Shown here: positions 1-8,115 of the stretch, one piece after another
Numbering within the stretch: position 1 is the stretch's first letter
Layout of the letters: each line of letters starts with the position of its first letter
Assembly: GCA_900541695.1 (NCBI GenBank)
Contig: UQKL01000010.1
Coordinates: 25,890 to 89,889 of the forward strand
Source: an uncultured Collinsella sp.
Lineage (GTDB): Bacteria > Actinomycetota > Coriobacteriia > Coriobacteriales > Coriobacteriaceae
Length of the DNA stretch: 64,000 bases
Direction: 5' to 3'
Position numbers and translations under genes: made by a program
Notes under the pieces: generated by a model
Database searches by the model: none
What the model was told of the DNA's origin: nothing
The model's input: only the letters and a program-made list of their open reading frames with translations

Positions 1-1133
1 CCGACCTGGTGCACGACGGCGAGCGCGTCGTCGTGGCGCCCGGCGGTGCCGGCGGTCTGGGCAACACACACTTTGTGACGTCGGTGCGTCGCGCTCCGGC
101 CTTTGCCCAGCTCGGCGAGCCTGCCGAGGAACACTGGATCGAGCTCGAGATGAAGCTTATGGCCGATGCCGCGCTTGTGGGCTTTCCCTCGGTGGGTAAG
201 TCATCGCTCATTGCGCGCATGAGTGCCGCCCGCCCCAAGATTGCTGACTACCCGTTTACCACGCTCGTGCCGAACCTCGGCATGGTGCGTGCCGGCGAAT
301 ATTCTTACGTCGTTGCTGACGTCCCCGGTCTCATCGAGGGCGCGAGCGAGGGCCGTGGCCTGGGTCACCAGTTCCTGCGCCACATTGAGCGTACGGCACT
401 CATCATGCACGTCGTCGATATGACGGGTGGTTTTGAGGATCGCGATCCGGTCGAGGACTATCGCATCATCAACCGCGAGCTCGAGCAGTATGGCGCCGAG
501 CTTTCGGAGCGTCCGCAGATCGTCGTTGCCAACAAGTGTGATGCGCCGGTCACGGCCGACAAGATTGCCGACCTTAAGCGTGCGGCGCTCGACGATGGCC
601 ATATGTTCTTTGCCGTGTCTGCTGTTACGGGCGCCGGCCTCAACACGCTGATGCTTGCCGTGGGCGAGCAGGTGGCTAAGCTTCGCGCCGAGCTGGCGGT
701 CTCTGATGAGCCGGTCGATCTGCGCGACGAGGAGTGGGAGCGTCGCCGCCTGCAGCGCGAGAAGCGTTTCCGCATTGTCCAGGAAGAGCCCGGTGCCTTC
801 CGCGTGGTCGGTCGTGCCATCGAGCGCATGGTCATCCAGACCGACTGGGAAAACGAGGAAGCCGTCATTTACCTGCAGCATAAGTTTGCGCGTATGGGTG
901 TTGACGACGCGCTCGAGAAGGCCGGTTGCCGTGCGGGCGACGAGGTCCGCATTTGCCAGCGCGCTTTTGACTTTGAGGGCGCCGAGGACTTCTCGGAGTA
1001 CGAAGAGCTCGAGGATGCTGGCGAGGACGTTGCCGTCGAGGCCATTGACGTGGCCGATGCTGCGGATGAGGGCGTCGAGGTTGTCGATGCGGCGGATGCC
1101 GAGGACGATGCCGAGACCTCGGAGGGCGAGTAA
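1..1133 (+). CDS. obgE: GTPase ObgE/CgtA, 5' end missing
   Basis: This is an Obg-family ribosome-assembly GTPase that binds the 50S subunit. The frame is open from the first bases of the window, so the glycine-rich N-terminal Obg fold is largely missing; only its end (APGGAGGLGN) is present. The G domain is complete: GFPSVGKSS (G1), DYPFTT (G2), DVPGL (G3), NKCD (G4) and a SAVTGAG G5 region. It is followed by an OCT-like domain and a very acidic C-terminal tail of about 45 residues rich in Asp, Glu and Ala. nadD starts 3 nt after the stop, so the genes are probably cotranscribed, as is common for obg and nadD. Confidence 0.95.
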   Translation, partial: DLVHDGERVVVAPGGAGGLGNTHFVTSVRRAPAFAQLGEPAEEHWIELEMKLMADAALVGFPSVGKSSLIARMSAARPKIADYPFTTLVPNLGMVRAGEYSYVVADVPGLIEGASEGRGLGHQFLRHIERTALIMHVVDMTGGFEDRDPVEDYRIINRELEQYGAELSERPQIVVANKCDAPVTADKIADLKRAALDDGHMFFAVSAVTGAGLNTLMLAVGEQVAKLRAELAVSDEPVDLRDEEWERRRLQREKRFRIVQEEPGAFRVVGRAIERMVIQTDWENEEAVIYLQHKFARMGVDDALEKAGCRAGDEVRICQRAFDFEGAEDFSEYEELEDAGEDVAVEAIDVADAADEGVEVVDAADAEDDAETSEGE

Positions 1134-1136
1134 GCC

Positions 1137-1814
1137 ATGTCGCTGCGCGGTGGAATCGGTCTGCCCGAGCTTCCTCTAGAGGACGGGCAGGAGTTTAGGC
1201 TCGGCATTATGGGTGGCACCTTTGATCCCATCCATTACGGGCACCTGGTGACCGCTGAGCAGGCGCGTGAGTCCCTCGACTTGGATGCCGTGCTCTTTAT
1301 GCCGGCGGGCACGCCTGCCTTTAAGCTTGACAAGCCGGTGACGCCTGCCGAGGATCGTTATGCCATGACGGTCCTCGCCACCGCCGCGAACCCGGCCTTT
1401 TTGGCGAGCCGGTTCGAGATCGACCGCCCGGGCGTAACCTATACGGCTGATACGCTTCATGCCCTTCGCGACTTTTACCCGCCGCAGGTAAAGCTCTACT
1501 TTATTACGGGCGCCGATGCGATTATCGATATCGTGACCTGGCATGATGCCGAACGAATCGCTGAGCTTGCTACCTTTATTGCGGCGACACGACCGGGCTT
1601 TGATATCGATACAGCGCGTGCCCGAATCAAAGAGTCGGGGCTGCCGTTCGACGTGCGCTATATTCAGATTCCGGCGCTGGCGATCAGCTCGACGAACATT
1701 CGTAAGCGAGTTGCCCGCGGCATGAGCGTGCGCTATCTTACGAGCGAGTCCGTGCTCGGCTACATTCGCAAACGCAGGCTATATGCCGATTTGGGCCAAG
1801 AAGATTTTGAGTGA
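1137..1814 (+). CDS. nadD: Nicotinate-nucleotide adenylyltransferase
   Basis: NadD adenylates nicotinate mononucleotide to deamido-NAD in NAD synthesis. The 225-residue protein has the nucleotidyltransferase signature GGTFDPIHYGH with the HxGH at residues 33-36, and the family's ISSTNIRKR motif near residue 183. The ATG at 1137 gives about 20 residues ahead of the conserved fold; a shorter start is possible. It sits between obgE and the HD hydrolase yqeK, the usual obg-nadD-yqeK-rsfS order. Confidence 0.94.
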   Translation: MSLRGGIGLPELPLEDGQEFRLGIMGGTFDPIHYGHLVTAEQARESLDLDAVLFMPAGTPAFKLDKPVTPAEDRYAMTVLATAANPAFLASRFEIDRPGVTYTADTLHALRDFYPPQVKLYFITGADAIIDIVTWHDAERIAELATFIAATRPGFDIDTARARIKESGLPFDVRYIQIPALAISSTNIRKRVARGMSVRYLTSESVLGYIRKRRLYADLGQEDFE

Positions 1815-1826
1815 TGGGGGTCTACG

Positions 1827-2435
1827 TTGTCGGTAGAGGATCAGTTTGAGGGCGATGAGCGCGCACTGCTCAAGCGCATTCAAGAGCTGCTCGATGTTCG
1901 CATGAAGGATAAGCGCAAGCGCTATGTGCATTCGCTGGGTGTTGCCGAGACCGCACTTCATCTGGCCGAGGTCTACGGCGTTGACCGCTTTGATGCCGCT
2001 GCCGCCGGCTTGATCCACGACTGGGACAAGGTGCTTTCCGATGACGAGCTCGTGGCCCGCGCGCTTCACTATGGCATCAAGGTTGCCGGCTCTCCTTCGG
2101 CCGCGACACCGCTGCTGCATGGCCCAGTTGCCGCCTATGAGCTTCCGCAGCTTTTTCCCGGGCTGTCGCCGGCGGTCTTTCAGGCTGTCGACCGTCACAC
2201 CGTGGGAGCTTGCGACATGACGCCGCTCGATATGGTGGTCTTTGTGGCCGATGCCATCGAGCCCAACCGCCACGGCGACTATGCGCATGCGCTGCGCAAG
2301 ATGGTGGGGGAGTCGACGCTCGATGAGTTGTTCTTCTCCTGTTTTGCGCAGGGTTTGGTCTATGTGATCCAGTCCGGGCGTTATCTTTATCCCACGGCTA
2401 TTACGATTTACAACCATTACGCCCAGCTACGCTAG
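1827..2435 (+). CDS. yqeK: YqeK-type HD-domain hydrolase
   Basis: This is an HD-superfamily metal-dependent phosphohydrolase of the YqeK family, whose characterised members hydrolyse diadenosine tetraphosphate (Ap4A). Visible metal ligands are H35 in YVHSLGV, the HD pair at 64-65 in LIHDWDK, and later histidines in HGPVAAYEL and DRHTVG. The TTG start at 1827 follows a G-rich ribosome site right after the nadD stop. At 202 residues it is normal for the family. The Ap4A activity is inferred from the family. Confidence 0.88.
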   Translation: MSVEDQFEGDERALLKRIQELLDVRMKDKRKRYVHSLGVAETALHLAEVYGVDRFDAAAAGLIHDWDKVLSDDELVARALHYGIKVAGSPSAATPLLHGPVAAYELPQLFPGLSPAVFQAVDRHTVGACDMTPLDMVVFVADAIEPNRHGDYAHALRKMVGESTLDELFFSCFAQGLVYVIQSGRYLYPTAITIYNHYAQLR

Positions 2436-2463
2436 CTCGGGTGCGTCTAGAAAGAGGTATTCC

Positions 2464-2919
2464 ATGGCCGACGAGACCATGACTGACGAGCAGATTCTCA
2501 AGGATGTGGAGCACAAGAGCTTCGCCGCCACGTCCGACCGCACCGCCGCCTCGCTGTCCGCGAGCGGTGTCGCCGCCGAGGATGTCGCCCGCGCCGCCGC
2601 GCAGGCCGCCTACGACAAGAAGGGCGAGGACGTTCAGGTGCTCGACCTGACTGAGCTTTCCGATGTGTGCGACTACTTTGTCCTTGCTACCGGCACCAAC
2701 AACCGCCAGGTTGATTCGATCGTCGACGAGATTGAGGAGAAGGTCGCCGAGGCTTGCGGCGAGCATCCGTTCTCCATCGAGGGCCGCGAGCAGAAGACTT
2801 GGATGCTCATGGACTACGGTTCGGTTGTCGTCCACGTCTTCACTCCCGAAGCCCGCGACTTCTACCGCCTCGAGAAACTCTGGGGAGACGCCCCCCAGCT
2901 CCCCCTCAATCTCCTCTAG
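2464..2919 (+). CDS. rsfS: Ribosomal silencing factor RsfS
   Basis: RsfS (Iojap/DUF143) binds ribosomal protein uL14 and blocks subunit joining when nutrients are scarce. The core (VLDLTELSDVCDYFVLATG and later DYGSVVVHVFTPEARDFY) is complete. About 45 extra N-terminal residues, rich in Ala, Asp and Glu, precede it, making 151 residues against a usual 110-120. A good Shine-Dalgarno (AAAGAGG) precedes the ATG. The stop codon touches the first copy of the RAYT-associated repeat, and a terminator follows. Confidence 0.94.
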   Translation: MADETMTDEQILKDVEHKSFAATSDRTAASLSASGVAAEDVARAAAQAAYDKKGEDVQVLDLTELSDVCDYFVLATGTNNRQVDSIVDEIEEKVAEACGEHPFSIEGREQKTWMLMDYGSVVVHVFTPEARDFYRLEKLWGDAPQLPLNLL

Positions 2920-2948
2920 TAGCTCATTTGAGACGGGGTTTAGCTACC
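2919..2948 (+). repeat. REP-like hairpin repeat, copy 1
   Basis: First of five related repeats around the RAYT gene. It reads GTAGCTC, a T-rich stretch, GAGACGGGG, then TTTAGCTACC. The ends GTAGCT and AGCTAC can pair to a 6 bp stem. Its first G is the last base of the rsfS stop codon, so the repeat begins exactly where the gene ends. Confidence 0.75.
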
Positions 2949-2963
2949 CTCACGCATATCGCC

Positions 2964-3003
2964 GGGCAGTTGCGGTTTTCCGCAGCTGCCCGCCTTTCTT
3001 TTT
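2964..3003 (+). terminator. Rho-independent terminator after rsfS
   Basis: A 12 bp stem (GGGCAGTTGCGG pairing with CCGCAGCTGCCC, one G-U pair) with a TTTT loop is followed by CTTTCTTTTTG. It ends the obgE-nadD-yqeK-rsfS operon. Confidence 0.85.
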
Positions 3004-3010
3004 GCCCAAA

Positions 3011-3043
3011 GTAGCTAATTTGGGACGGGGCTTTTTTAGCTAC
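3011..3043 (+). repeat. REP-like hairpin repeat, copy 2
   Basis: This is the cleanest single unit: GTAGCTAA and TTAGCTAC at its ends are perfect 8 bp complements flanking TTTGGGACGGGGC. It lies about 100 bp upstream of the transposase start, in the same orientation as copies 1, 3 and 4. Confidence 0.8.
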
Positions 3044-3144
3044 TACCTACCGTTCGCCGATAGAAGCGAGTTGCGGTTCATTGCGTGATATTTAGCTTTC
3101 CGACTCGGGTAACGTATTTGTTATCTGTAGAGGAGGAGATGCGT

Positions 3145-3894
3145 ATGACTCGGACCGCGCGGGAAATCTCTGTTTACGGCTATTACCATGTCGTCCAAAA
3201 GGGCTGTGGTGGTCAGCTGATATTTGAGGATGCCGATGATCGGATATATTTGATTCGGTTGCTTGCCTCGAAATGCCGAAAATACGACGTCAATATCATT
3301 GCTTGGTGCCTTATGGACAACCATATTCACTTGTTGCTAGATGATGAACATGTTCACCTGAGCGATTGCATGCACTCTGTTACGACTGCATATGCGATGT
3401 ATTTCAACGCGAAAACCGGACGGAAGGGACCAGTTTTTCAGGATCGATTTAAGAGCGTGCCGATTCTTAACGATGATCAGCTGCTCAACTGTGTGAGATA
3501 TATTCACGATAATCCTGCGAAAGCCAGGATTGGGACTGCTTCACTATATCGTTGGAGCAGTTTTAGCGAATATATGGGATACCCGGGTATTTGTATGACT
3601 GAATGTGTGCTAGGTTTGCTCGGAGATTCTCAGAGATTTTTTGCTTTCAGTACCTCGGGAGAACCGAATCGATATTGCTTCCGTGACGGCGCTCATGTGA
3701 GCGACATAGATGCACTGGAGTTTGCACAGGCTCTCCTTAAACCGTATGAGCCTCACCACCTTAAAGATTTGCCTAAAGCCGTGCGCGACAACTACATCCG
3801 TACGCTCAAAAACGAGGGCTTTTCGATAAAGCAGATCGTGCGCCTCACGGGCATCGGTCACTGCACGATTCAGAAGGTCAAGCTCGATCAGTAG
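3145..3894 (+). CDS. REP-associated tyrosine transposase (RAYT, Y1_Tnp family)
   Basis: This is an IS200/IS605-like Y1 single-strand transposase of the RAYT type, whose known members act on REP hairpins. Motifs are the family-typical GYYHVVQKG at the N-terminus, the HUH metal site in MDNHIHLLL (His60, His62), and a likely catalytic Tyr119 in RYIHDNPAKA. The C-terminus (FSIKQIVRLTGIGHCTIQKV) looks like a helix-turn-helix. The ATG at 3145 was chosen because AGGAGG lies 8 nt upstream; an ATG at 3139 is too close. The gene is visibly more AT-rich than its neighbours, suggesting transfer. Hairpin repeats flank it, and its stop codon lies inside repeat copy 3. No terminal inverted repeats of a classical IS are seen. 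The family is sure; present activity is unknown. Confidence 0.9.
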   Translation: MTRTAREISVYGYYHVVQKGCGGQLIFEDADDRIYLIRLLASKCRKYDVNIIAWCLMDNHIHLLLDDEHVHLSDCMHSVTTAYAMYFNAKTGRKGPVFQDRFKSVPILNDDQLLNCVRYIHDNPAKARIGTASLYRWSSFSEYMGYPGICMTECVLGLLGDSQRFFAFSTSGEPNRYCFRDGAHVSDIDALEFAQALLKPYEPHHLKDLPKAVRDNYIRTLKNEGFSIKQIVRLTGIGHCTIQKVKLDQ

Positions 3895-3914
3895 CTATTT
3901 GGGACAGAGTTTTG
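3891..3914 (+). repeat. REP-like repeat, copy 3 (partial)
   Basis: GTAGCTATTTGGGACAGAG matches the left half of the repeat, but the right TAGCTACC arm is missing. The TAG inside its GTAG is the stop codon of the transposase gene. Confidence 0.65.
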
Positions 3915-3940
3915 TTGCGGCGGGCAAACCGGACATCCGG

Positions 3941-4063
3941 GGTAGTCAATTTGGGACGGGGCTATTTTAGCTACCCTTTGGCTGACGGTGAATGAATTAG
4001 GCCGAATGAATCTCAACCGATATATAGGGGTAGCTAAAATAGCCCCGTCCCAAATTGACTACC
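3941..4063. repeat. Perfect 36 bp inverted repeat pair (copies 4 and 5, BIME-like)
   Basis: Copy 4 (3941-3976) and copy 5 (4028-4063) are exact reverse complements over 36 bases, separated by 51 bp. Each contains GGTAG, TTTGGGACGGGGC and TAGCTACC. The head-to-head pair resembles the paired REP units (BIMEs) that RAYTs are associated with. It lies between the RAYT gene and the 3' end of dinB. No gene is visible between 3895 and 4110. Confidence 0.85.
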
Positions 4064-4110
4064 AATGCCGTGTCGGACGGAAGGCAGCAACCCCCCCCGT
4101 CCAAAAAAGA

Positions 4111-5364
4111 CTAGTTATTGAAGCGGGATTGGCGGCCGAAGGAAAGGGCGGTGTCGCCGAATTTGTCTCGGACGGCGTCGATGGCGACGGAGAGGTCGCG
4201 GCGGTCGCTGGATTGGGCTCCGCGGTCATCGATCTCGCAGAACAGGTCAGTCTGGATGCCGCCTTGGTGGTCGAAGTCGCTCATGCCGATGCCCGCTAAG
4301 CGAACATGCATGCCATCCTGCCAGATGTTGTCGAGCAGTTCGAGTGCAACCGCCACGAAGATGTTCTCATCGTCGGTCGGATGAGGCAGCCGGCGCTGTG
4401 CCGTACGCCCGCTGCCATACGAATACTTAAGCTTGAGCGTTACCGTGGCACCCGTCAGCCCCTGACGGCGCAGGCGGCGTCCCACTGACTCTCCCAATAG
4501 CGCAATCGCCGCCTCAATATCCCCACGCTCAGTCAAATCTTTCGCAAAGGTGCGTTCATTGCTGACCGATTTGACCTCGCGCTCTTCATCGAGACTCGTG
4601 ACTTCGGAGATTTCGAGTCCTTGCGCACGCTGGCGCATGCGTTCGCCGTTGACGCCAAAAATAGAGGCCAAGGTGGATTCCGGTGCACGTGATAGCTCGC
4701 CGAGGGTGTAGATGCGCATGCGGCGCAGTCGCTCCTCGGCCGAGCGCCCGATGCCACTCATGGCAGATACCGGCAGCGCGGCCAAAAAGCGCTGCTCGGT
4801 TCCGGGGCGCACGATGGTCAGCCCAAACGGCTTATCCCGCTCGCTTGCGATTTTTGCGACCGTCTTGTTGCAGCCCACGCCAATGGAGCAGGTCACTCCC
4901 AGCCCTGCCACGCGGTCGCTTATACGCCGCGCAACCAGCAGCGGGTCTTCGGGCGCAAAGCGACCCGGTGTGATATCGATAAAGGCTTCGTCGATGGATA
5001 CGCGCTCGACGCGCGGGGTCTCGTCGGCGAGAATCGCCATGACCTGCGCGCTCACCTCGCGGTAGCGATCAAAGTGCCCGTGCGTCCAAATGGCTTTCGG
5101 GCACAAGCGCCGCGCTTCGGCCGAGGCCATGGCAGAGTGCACGCCAAAGCGACGTGCCTCATACGAACACGTGGACACGACGCCACGCGAATCGGCGTCT
5201 CCGCCCACGATGAGCGGCTTGCCGCGCCATTCGGGATGATCGAGCATCTCCACGCTCGCAAAAAACGCATCGAGGTCCATCAGGCCCACCGCCGGACCCG
5301 TCCAGGGAGGCGGCGTGACGCCCGTGGCATCCTCATAACCGTATGTATGTTCGCGTCTTTCCAT
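4111..5364 (-). CDS. dinB: DNA polymerase IV (Y family)
   Basis: This is an error-prone Y-family translesion polymerase. The catalytic acids are visible: D30 and D32 in MDLDAFFASVE, and D125-E126 in VSIDEAFIDI. GIGRSAEERLRRM is a helix-hairpin-helix. A likely sliding-clamp motif, QTDLF, sits at residues 371-375, about 40 residues before the C-terminus rather than at the very end. The 417-residue length includes about 25 extra N-terminal residues. It is one of only four minus-strand genes here. I saw no clear LexA box upstream, and no T-tailed hairpin follows the stop. Confidence 0.95.
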   Translation of the reverse strand: MERREHTYGYEDATGVTPPPWTGPAVGLMDLDAFFASVEMLDHPEWRGKPLIVGGDADSRGVVSTCSYEARRFGVHSAMASAEARRLCPKAIWTHGHFDRYREVSAQVMAILADETPRVERVSIDEAFIDITPGRFAPEDPLLVARRISDRVAGLGVTCSIGVGCNKTVAKIASERDKPFGLTIVRPGTEQRFLAALPVSAMSGIGRSAEERLRRMRIYTLGELSRAPESTLASIFGVNGERMRQRAQGLEISEVTSLDEEREVKSVSNERTFAKDLTERGDIEAAIALLGESVGRRLRRQGLTGATVTLKLKYSYGSGRTAQRRLPHPTDDENIFVAVALELLDNIWQDGMHVRLAGIGMSDFDHQGGIQTDLFCEIDDRGAQSSDRRDLSVAIDAVRDKFGDTALSFGRQSRFNN

Positions 5365-5480
5365 GTCATGAGTATACCGCGCAGCTCATGTGGGGTGCGT
5401 GTATGTGCTTGCAAATCCCGAATTCTTGTCTAAGATATGGATTTGCCCTCGACTACACCGAAGAAGTTGGTCTCACGGAC

Positions 5481-5509
5481 TTCACCTGCCCGCGTCGATG
5501 GCGTATTAT
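5481..5509 (+). promoter_or_regulatory. Likely promoter of the rpsP operon
   Basis: TTCACC, a 17 bp spacer and TATTAT fit a primary sigma promoter. It lies about 57 bp before the rpsP start, in the gap between the divergent dinB and rpsP genes. Confidence 0.55.
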
Positions 5510-5565
5510 GTTCAACTGTTTGTTTGTAGTTGCAGCCTAAAGCTGCTTGGTTGGAGGAGTTTCCT

Positions 5566-5907
5566 TTGGCAGTCAAGATTCGCCTTGCTCGTCACGGCGC
5601 TAAGAAGCGTCCGTACTACCGTGTCGTCGTCGCCGATTCCCGCGCCCCGCGTGACGGTCGTATCATCGAGGAGGTTGGCCGCTACAACCCGATGACCGCC
5701 CCCAAGACCATCAACCTCGACCTCGAGAAGATCGCCGACTGGCAGTCCAAGGGCGCTCAGCTTACCGACGCCGTCGCCGCTCTGGTCAAGGCCGCCAACG
5801 AGGGCGAGAAGACCGAGACCGTCGTCAAGAAGTCCAAGAAGCAGCTCGCCAAAGAGGCCGAGGCCGCTAAGGCTGCCGCTGAGGCCGCTGAGGGCGCCGA
5901 GGAGTAA
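5566..5907 (+). CDS. rpsP: 30S ribosomal protein S16
   Basis: The protein begins [20 protein letters not shown], the S16 signature. A TTG at 5566 is the start: TTGGAGGAG lies 7 nt upstream and the conserved AVKI follows directly. At 113 residues it is longer than the usual 80-90 because of an Ala/Lys/Glu-rich C-terminal tail. It is the first gene of rpsP-khpA-rimM-trmD-lepB. Confidence 0.96.
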   Translation: MAVKIRLARHGAKKRPYYRVVVADSRAPRDGRIIEEVGRYNPMTAPKTINLDLEKIADWQSKGAQLTDAVAALVKAANEGEKTETVVKKSKKQLAKEAEAAKAAAEAAEGAEE

Positions 5908-5910
5908 ATC

Positions 5911-6195
5911 GTGCCTGAGGTTGACGCTGCACAGCTCGAGGGTGAGGCAATGCTCTCAGATCGCATCGCCGATCTCGTCGAATATCTCGTTGTTCAGATC
6001 GTCGACGACCCGGATTCCGTGAGCCTTGAGGTCATCGATGGTGACGACGCCTCTACAATTGAGGTTTCGGTCGCCGAGGATGACGTCGCTAAGGTCATCG
6101 GCCGTCGTGGCCGTACCATCAAGGCCATTCGCACGCTCGCCCGTGCACTGGCCGCTCGCCTCGACACTGCTGTCGAGGTAGAGGTTCTGGGCTAG
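5911..6195 (+). CDS. khpA: KH-domain RNA-binding protein KhpA (YlqC)
   Basis: A small single-KH protein with the GxxG loop as GRRG at residues 64-67, in the family context KVIGRRGRTIKAIRTL. KhpA partners KhpB in binding RNA and affecting division in Gram-positives. The GTG at 5911 has GAGGAG upstream. An ATG at 5950 (MLSDRIADLVEYLV), also preceded by a purine-rich site, would give the usual 80-residue length, so the start is uncertain. The place between rpsP and rimM is standard. Confidence 0.9.
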   Translation: MPEVDAAQLEGEAMLSDRIADLVEYLVVQIVDDPDSVSLEVIDGDDASTIEVSVAEDDVAKVIGRRGRTIKAIRTLARALAARLDTAVEVEVLG

Positions 6196-6199
6196 GACC

Positions 6200-6721
6200 T
6201 TGAGGTCCCAGTACAAAAACATCGCCCGTGTGGTCAAGCCGCACGGAAGGAAGGGGGAGGTCCTCGCGCAGCCGCTGCGGGGGCTTCCTTCTGTATTAGA
6301 GCCGGGTATGCGCGTCGCCCTGACGCCGCCGGCGCTCAAGCGCGACCGCTTTTGCACGGTCGTGTCCGTCACCGATACGGGCGATGGCGATCTGGTCTCG
6401 TTTGAGGGCATTGACGACTTGACGGCCGCCGAGGGTATCACGGGATGCTACGTGCTGGCAAATCGTGACGATTTTGAGCTCGATTCGCTCGACGCTGCCT
6501 ATACCGACCTGATGGGTCGCGAGGTGGTCGACGAGCGCTTCGGTTCGCTCGGCACGATTGTCGAGATCATGTCGACGCCCGCTAACGATGTTTGGGTTGT
6601 CGAGGGTGATCGGTACGGCGAGGTACTGATTCCCGTGATCGAGCAGGTCGTGCTCGATCTTCCCGACACAGGAACAATTTCCGTCCACGCTATGGACGGC
6701 CTGATCGATATGGACAATTAG
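6200..6721 (+). CDS. rimM: Ribosome maturation factor RimM
   Basis: RimM assists 16S rRNA 3' domain folding with S19. The N-terminal barrel (IARVVKPHGRKGEVLAQPL) and the C-terminal PRC-like barrel (LMGREVVDERFGSLGTIVEI, later VLIPVIEQVVLDLP) are both present in 173 residues. The start appears to be TTG at 6200, four bases after the khpA stop. trmD follows at 10 nt with a strong GGGAGG site. Confidence 0.92.
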   Translation: MRSQYKNIARVVKPHGRKGEVLAQPLRGLPSVLEPGMRVALTPPALKRDRFCTVVSVTDTGDGDLVSFEGIDDLTAAEGITGCYVLANRDDFELDSLDAAYTDLMGREVVDERFGSLGTIVEIMSTPANDVWVVEGDRYGEVLIPVIEQVVLDLPDTGTISVHAMDGLIDMDN

Positions 6722-6731
6722 GGAGGACAAC

Positions 6732-7490
6732 ATGCTGATCGAGACCCTTTCGGTCTTTCCCGAGATGTTTGAGCCCGTCATGTCCACGTCGATTTTGGGC
6801 CGCGCCCGCAAGGCCGGCCTTTTTGATTTTAAGGCGTATAACCTGCGCGACTGGACGCACGACCGCCATCGTACCGTCGATGACGAGCCGTACGGCGGCG
6901 GGCAGGGCATGCTCATGAAGGTCGAGCCTATCGCAGAGGCCATCGAGGCCATTAGCGCAGAGGGTCCCAAGCCCACTGTGGTGTTCTTTACCCCCTGTGG
7001 CGAGCCTTTTACGCAGCATGTGGCCGAGCGCCTGCTCAAAAGTGAGCGCCTGCTGTTTGTGTGCAGTCGCTACGAGGGCGTCGACGAGCGCGCGTATGCG
7101 TATGCCGATGAGCGTCTGTCGATCGGCGACTACGTGCTCACGGGCGGCGAGCTTCCCGCTATGGTCGTTGCCGATGCCGTCGTACGCCTGATTCCCGGCG
7201 CCCTTGGTGACGAAATGAGCAACGTCGACGAGTCATTCTCGACCGCCGAGGACGGAGGACTGCTCGAGTACGCGCAGTACACCCGCCCCGCCGAGTTCAA
7301 CGGCGAGGGCGTGCCGCCGGTGCTTGTGAGCGGCGATCACGCCAAGGTCGATGCCTGGCGTCGCAAGAACGCCATCGAGCGCACCTGCTGCTGGCGTCCC
7401 GATCTGATCGAGACAGCGCGGCTCACGCCCGAGGAGCGCGCTTACGCGCAGGAGATTCTTGACGCTTCGTATTCGCAGAGCGAGGAGTGA
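6732..7490 (+). CDS. trmD: tRNA (guanine-N1)-methyltransferase TrmD
   Basis: TrmD makes m1G37 in tRNA using S-adenosylmethionine. The 252-residue protein carries the SPOUT trefoil-knot sequences CSRYEGVDERAY and SIGDYVLTGGELPA followed by ADAVVRLIPGALGD, plus the substrate loop PYGGGQGMLMK. The ATG has GGGAGG 7 nt upstream. It overlaps the first lepB start region, indicating coupling. Confidence 0.97.
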   Translation: MLIETLSVFPEMFEPVMSTSILGRARKAGLFDFKAYNLRDWTHDRHRTVDDEPYGGGQGMLMKVEPIAEAIEAISAEGPKPTVVFFTPCGEPFTQHVAERLLKSERLLFVCSRYEGVDERAYAYADERLSIGDYVLTGGELPAMVVADAVVRLIPGALGDEMSNVDESFSTAEDGGLLEYAQYTRPAEFNGEGVPPVLVSGDHAKVDAWRRKNAIERTCCWRPDLIETARLTPEERAYAQEILDASYSQSEE

Positions 7491-7492
7491 GT

Positions 7493-8056
7493 ATGGTTCC
7501 TACGCAACATTCCGCGTTGAGGGGCGCTTTTGAGTGGATCGCGGTCATCGCGATTGCGCTCGTGGCCACGTTCCTGATCCGTACCTTTGTGGTCGAGCCC
7601 TTTGTGGTGCCCACCGGTTCTATGGAGGACACGATCGAGATTGGCGACCAGATCCTGGCGCAAAAGGTGAGCCTCGAGCTCGGTCAGCCTGTCAGCCAAG
7701 GCGATATCGTGGTGTTTCACAACCCCGATGGCACCTCCGAGCATGATGTTCTCGTCAAGCGTGTTATTGCCACGGCCGGCCAGACGGTCGACCTGCAGGA
7801 TGGCAAGGTGGTCGTTGACGGCCAAGCGCTCGACGAGGACTATACGACGGGCATGAGCTGGCCACTTTCGGTCCAAGCGCCCGGTGCTCAGGTAAGCTAT
7901 CCCTACACCGTTCCCGACGGGTGCGTGTGGGTGATGGGCGACAACCGCGAAAACTCTGCCGACTCACGCTACTTTGGTCCCGTCGATCGCTCTGATTTGA
8001 TCGCCGTGGCACTCGTGCGCTACTGGCCGCTCAACCGCATCGGCGCTATCGACTAA
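7493..8056 (+). CDS. lepB: Signal peptidase I
   Basis: This type I signal peptidase cleaves secretory signal peptides at the outer face of the membrane. It has one N-terminal membrane segment (about residues 14-32), the catalytic Ser43 in PTGSMEDT, the general-base Lys89 in VLVKRVIA, and the GDNRENSADSRYFGPV box. I chose the ATG at 7493 because GAGGAG lies 5 nt upstream; the GTG at 7487, overlapping the trmD stop, is the alternative. In many bacteria rplS and lepB follow trmD; here rplS is displaced about 7 kb downstream. Confidence 0.94.
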   Translation: MVPTQHSALRGAFEWIAVIAIALVATFLIRTFVVEPFVVPTGSMEDTIEIGDQILAQKVSLELGQPVSQGDIVVFHNPDGTSEHDVLVKRVIATAGQTVDLQDGKVVVDGQALDEDYTTGMSWPLSVQAPGAQVSYPYTVPDGCVWVMGDNRENSADSRYFGPVDRSDLIAVALVRYWPLNRIGAID

Positions 8057-8060
8057 AAAC

Positions 8061-8069
8061 CGCTATAGT
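8061..8069 (+). promoter_or_regulatory. Possible -10 element for glyQS
   Basis: CGCTATAGT lies 47 bp before the glyQ start, in the short gap after lepB. It matches the GCTATNNT core found at other promoters in the window. No good -35 is seen, so this is tentative. Confidence 0.35.
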
Positions 8070-8115
8070 ACAGTACCTAACCGTGTAATCGTTTCGACGA
8101 GGGGATATTAGAGGC

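Noticed and set aside
2919..4063. CRISPR array
   Set aside because: The repeats are self-complementary, irregularly spaced, in mixed orientation and flank a Y1 transposase. There are no unique spacers and no cas genes.
4068..4110. GGACGGAAGGCAGCAAC resembles the conserved loop of SRP RNA
   Set aside because: The neighbouring sequence is the REP repeat on one side and dinB on the other, leaving no room for the roughly 100 nt fold, and the GGTCC part of the loop is missing.
3988..4299. Small protein gene on the plus strand after the RAYT
   Set aside because: It runs through the repeat pair and antisense to dinB, with no ribosome site and no recognisable domain.
8057..8115. T-box riboswitch before glyQ
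   Set aside because: The gap is only about 60 nt, too short for a T-box with terminator and antiterminator.
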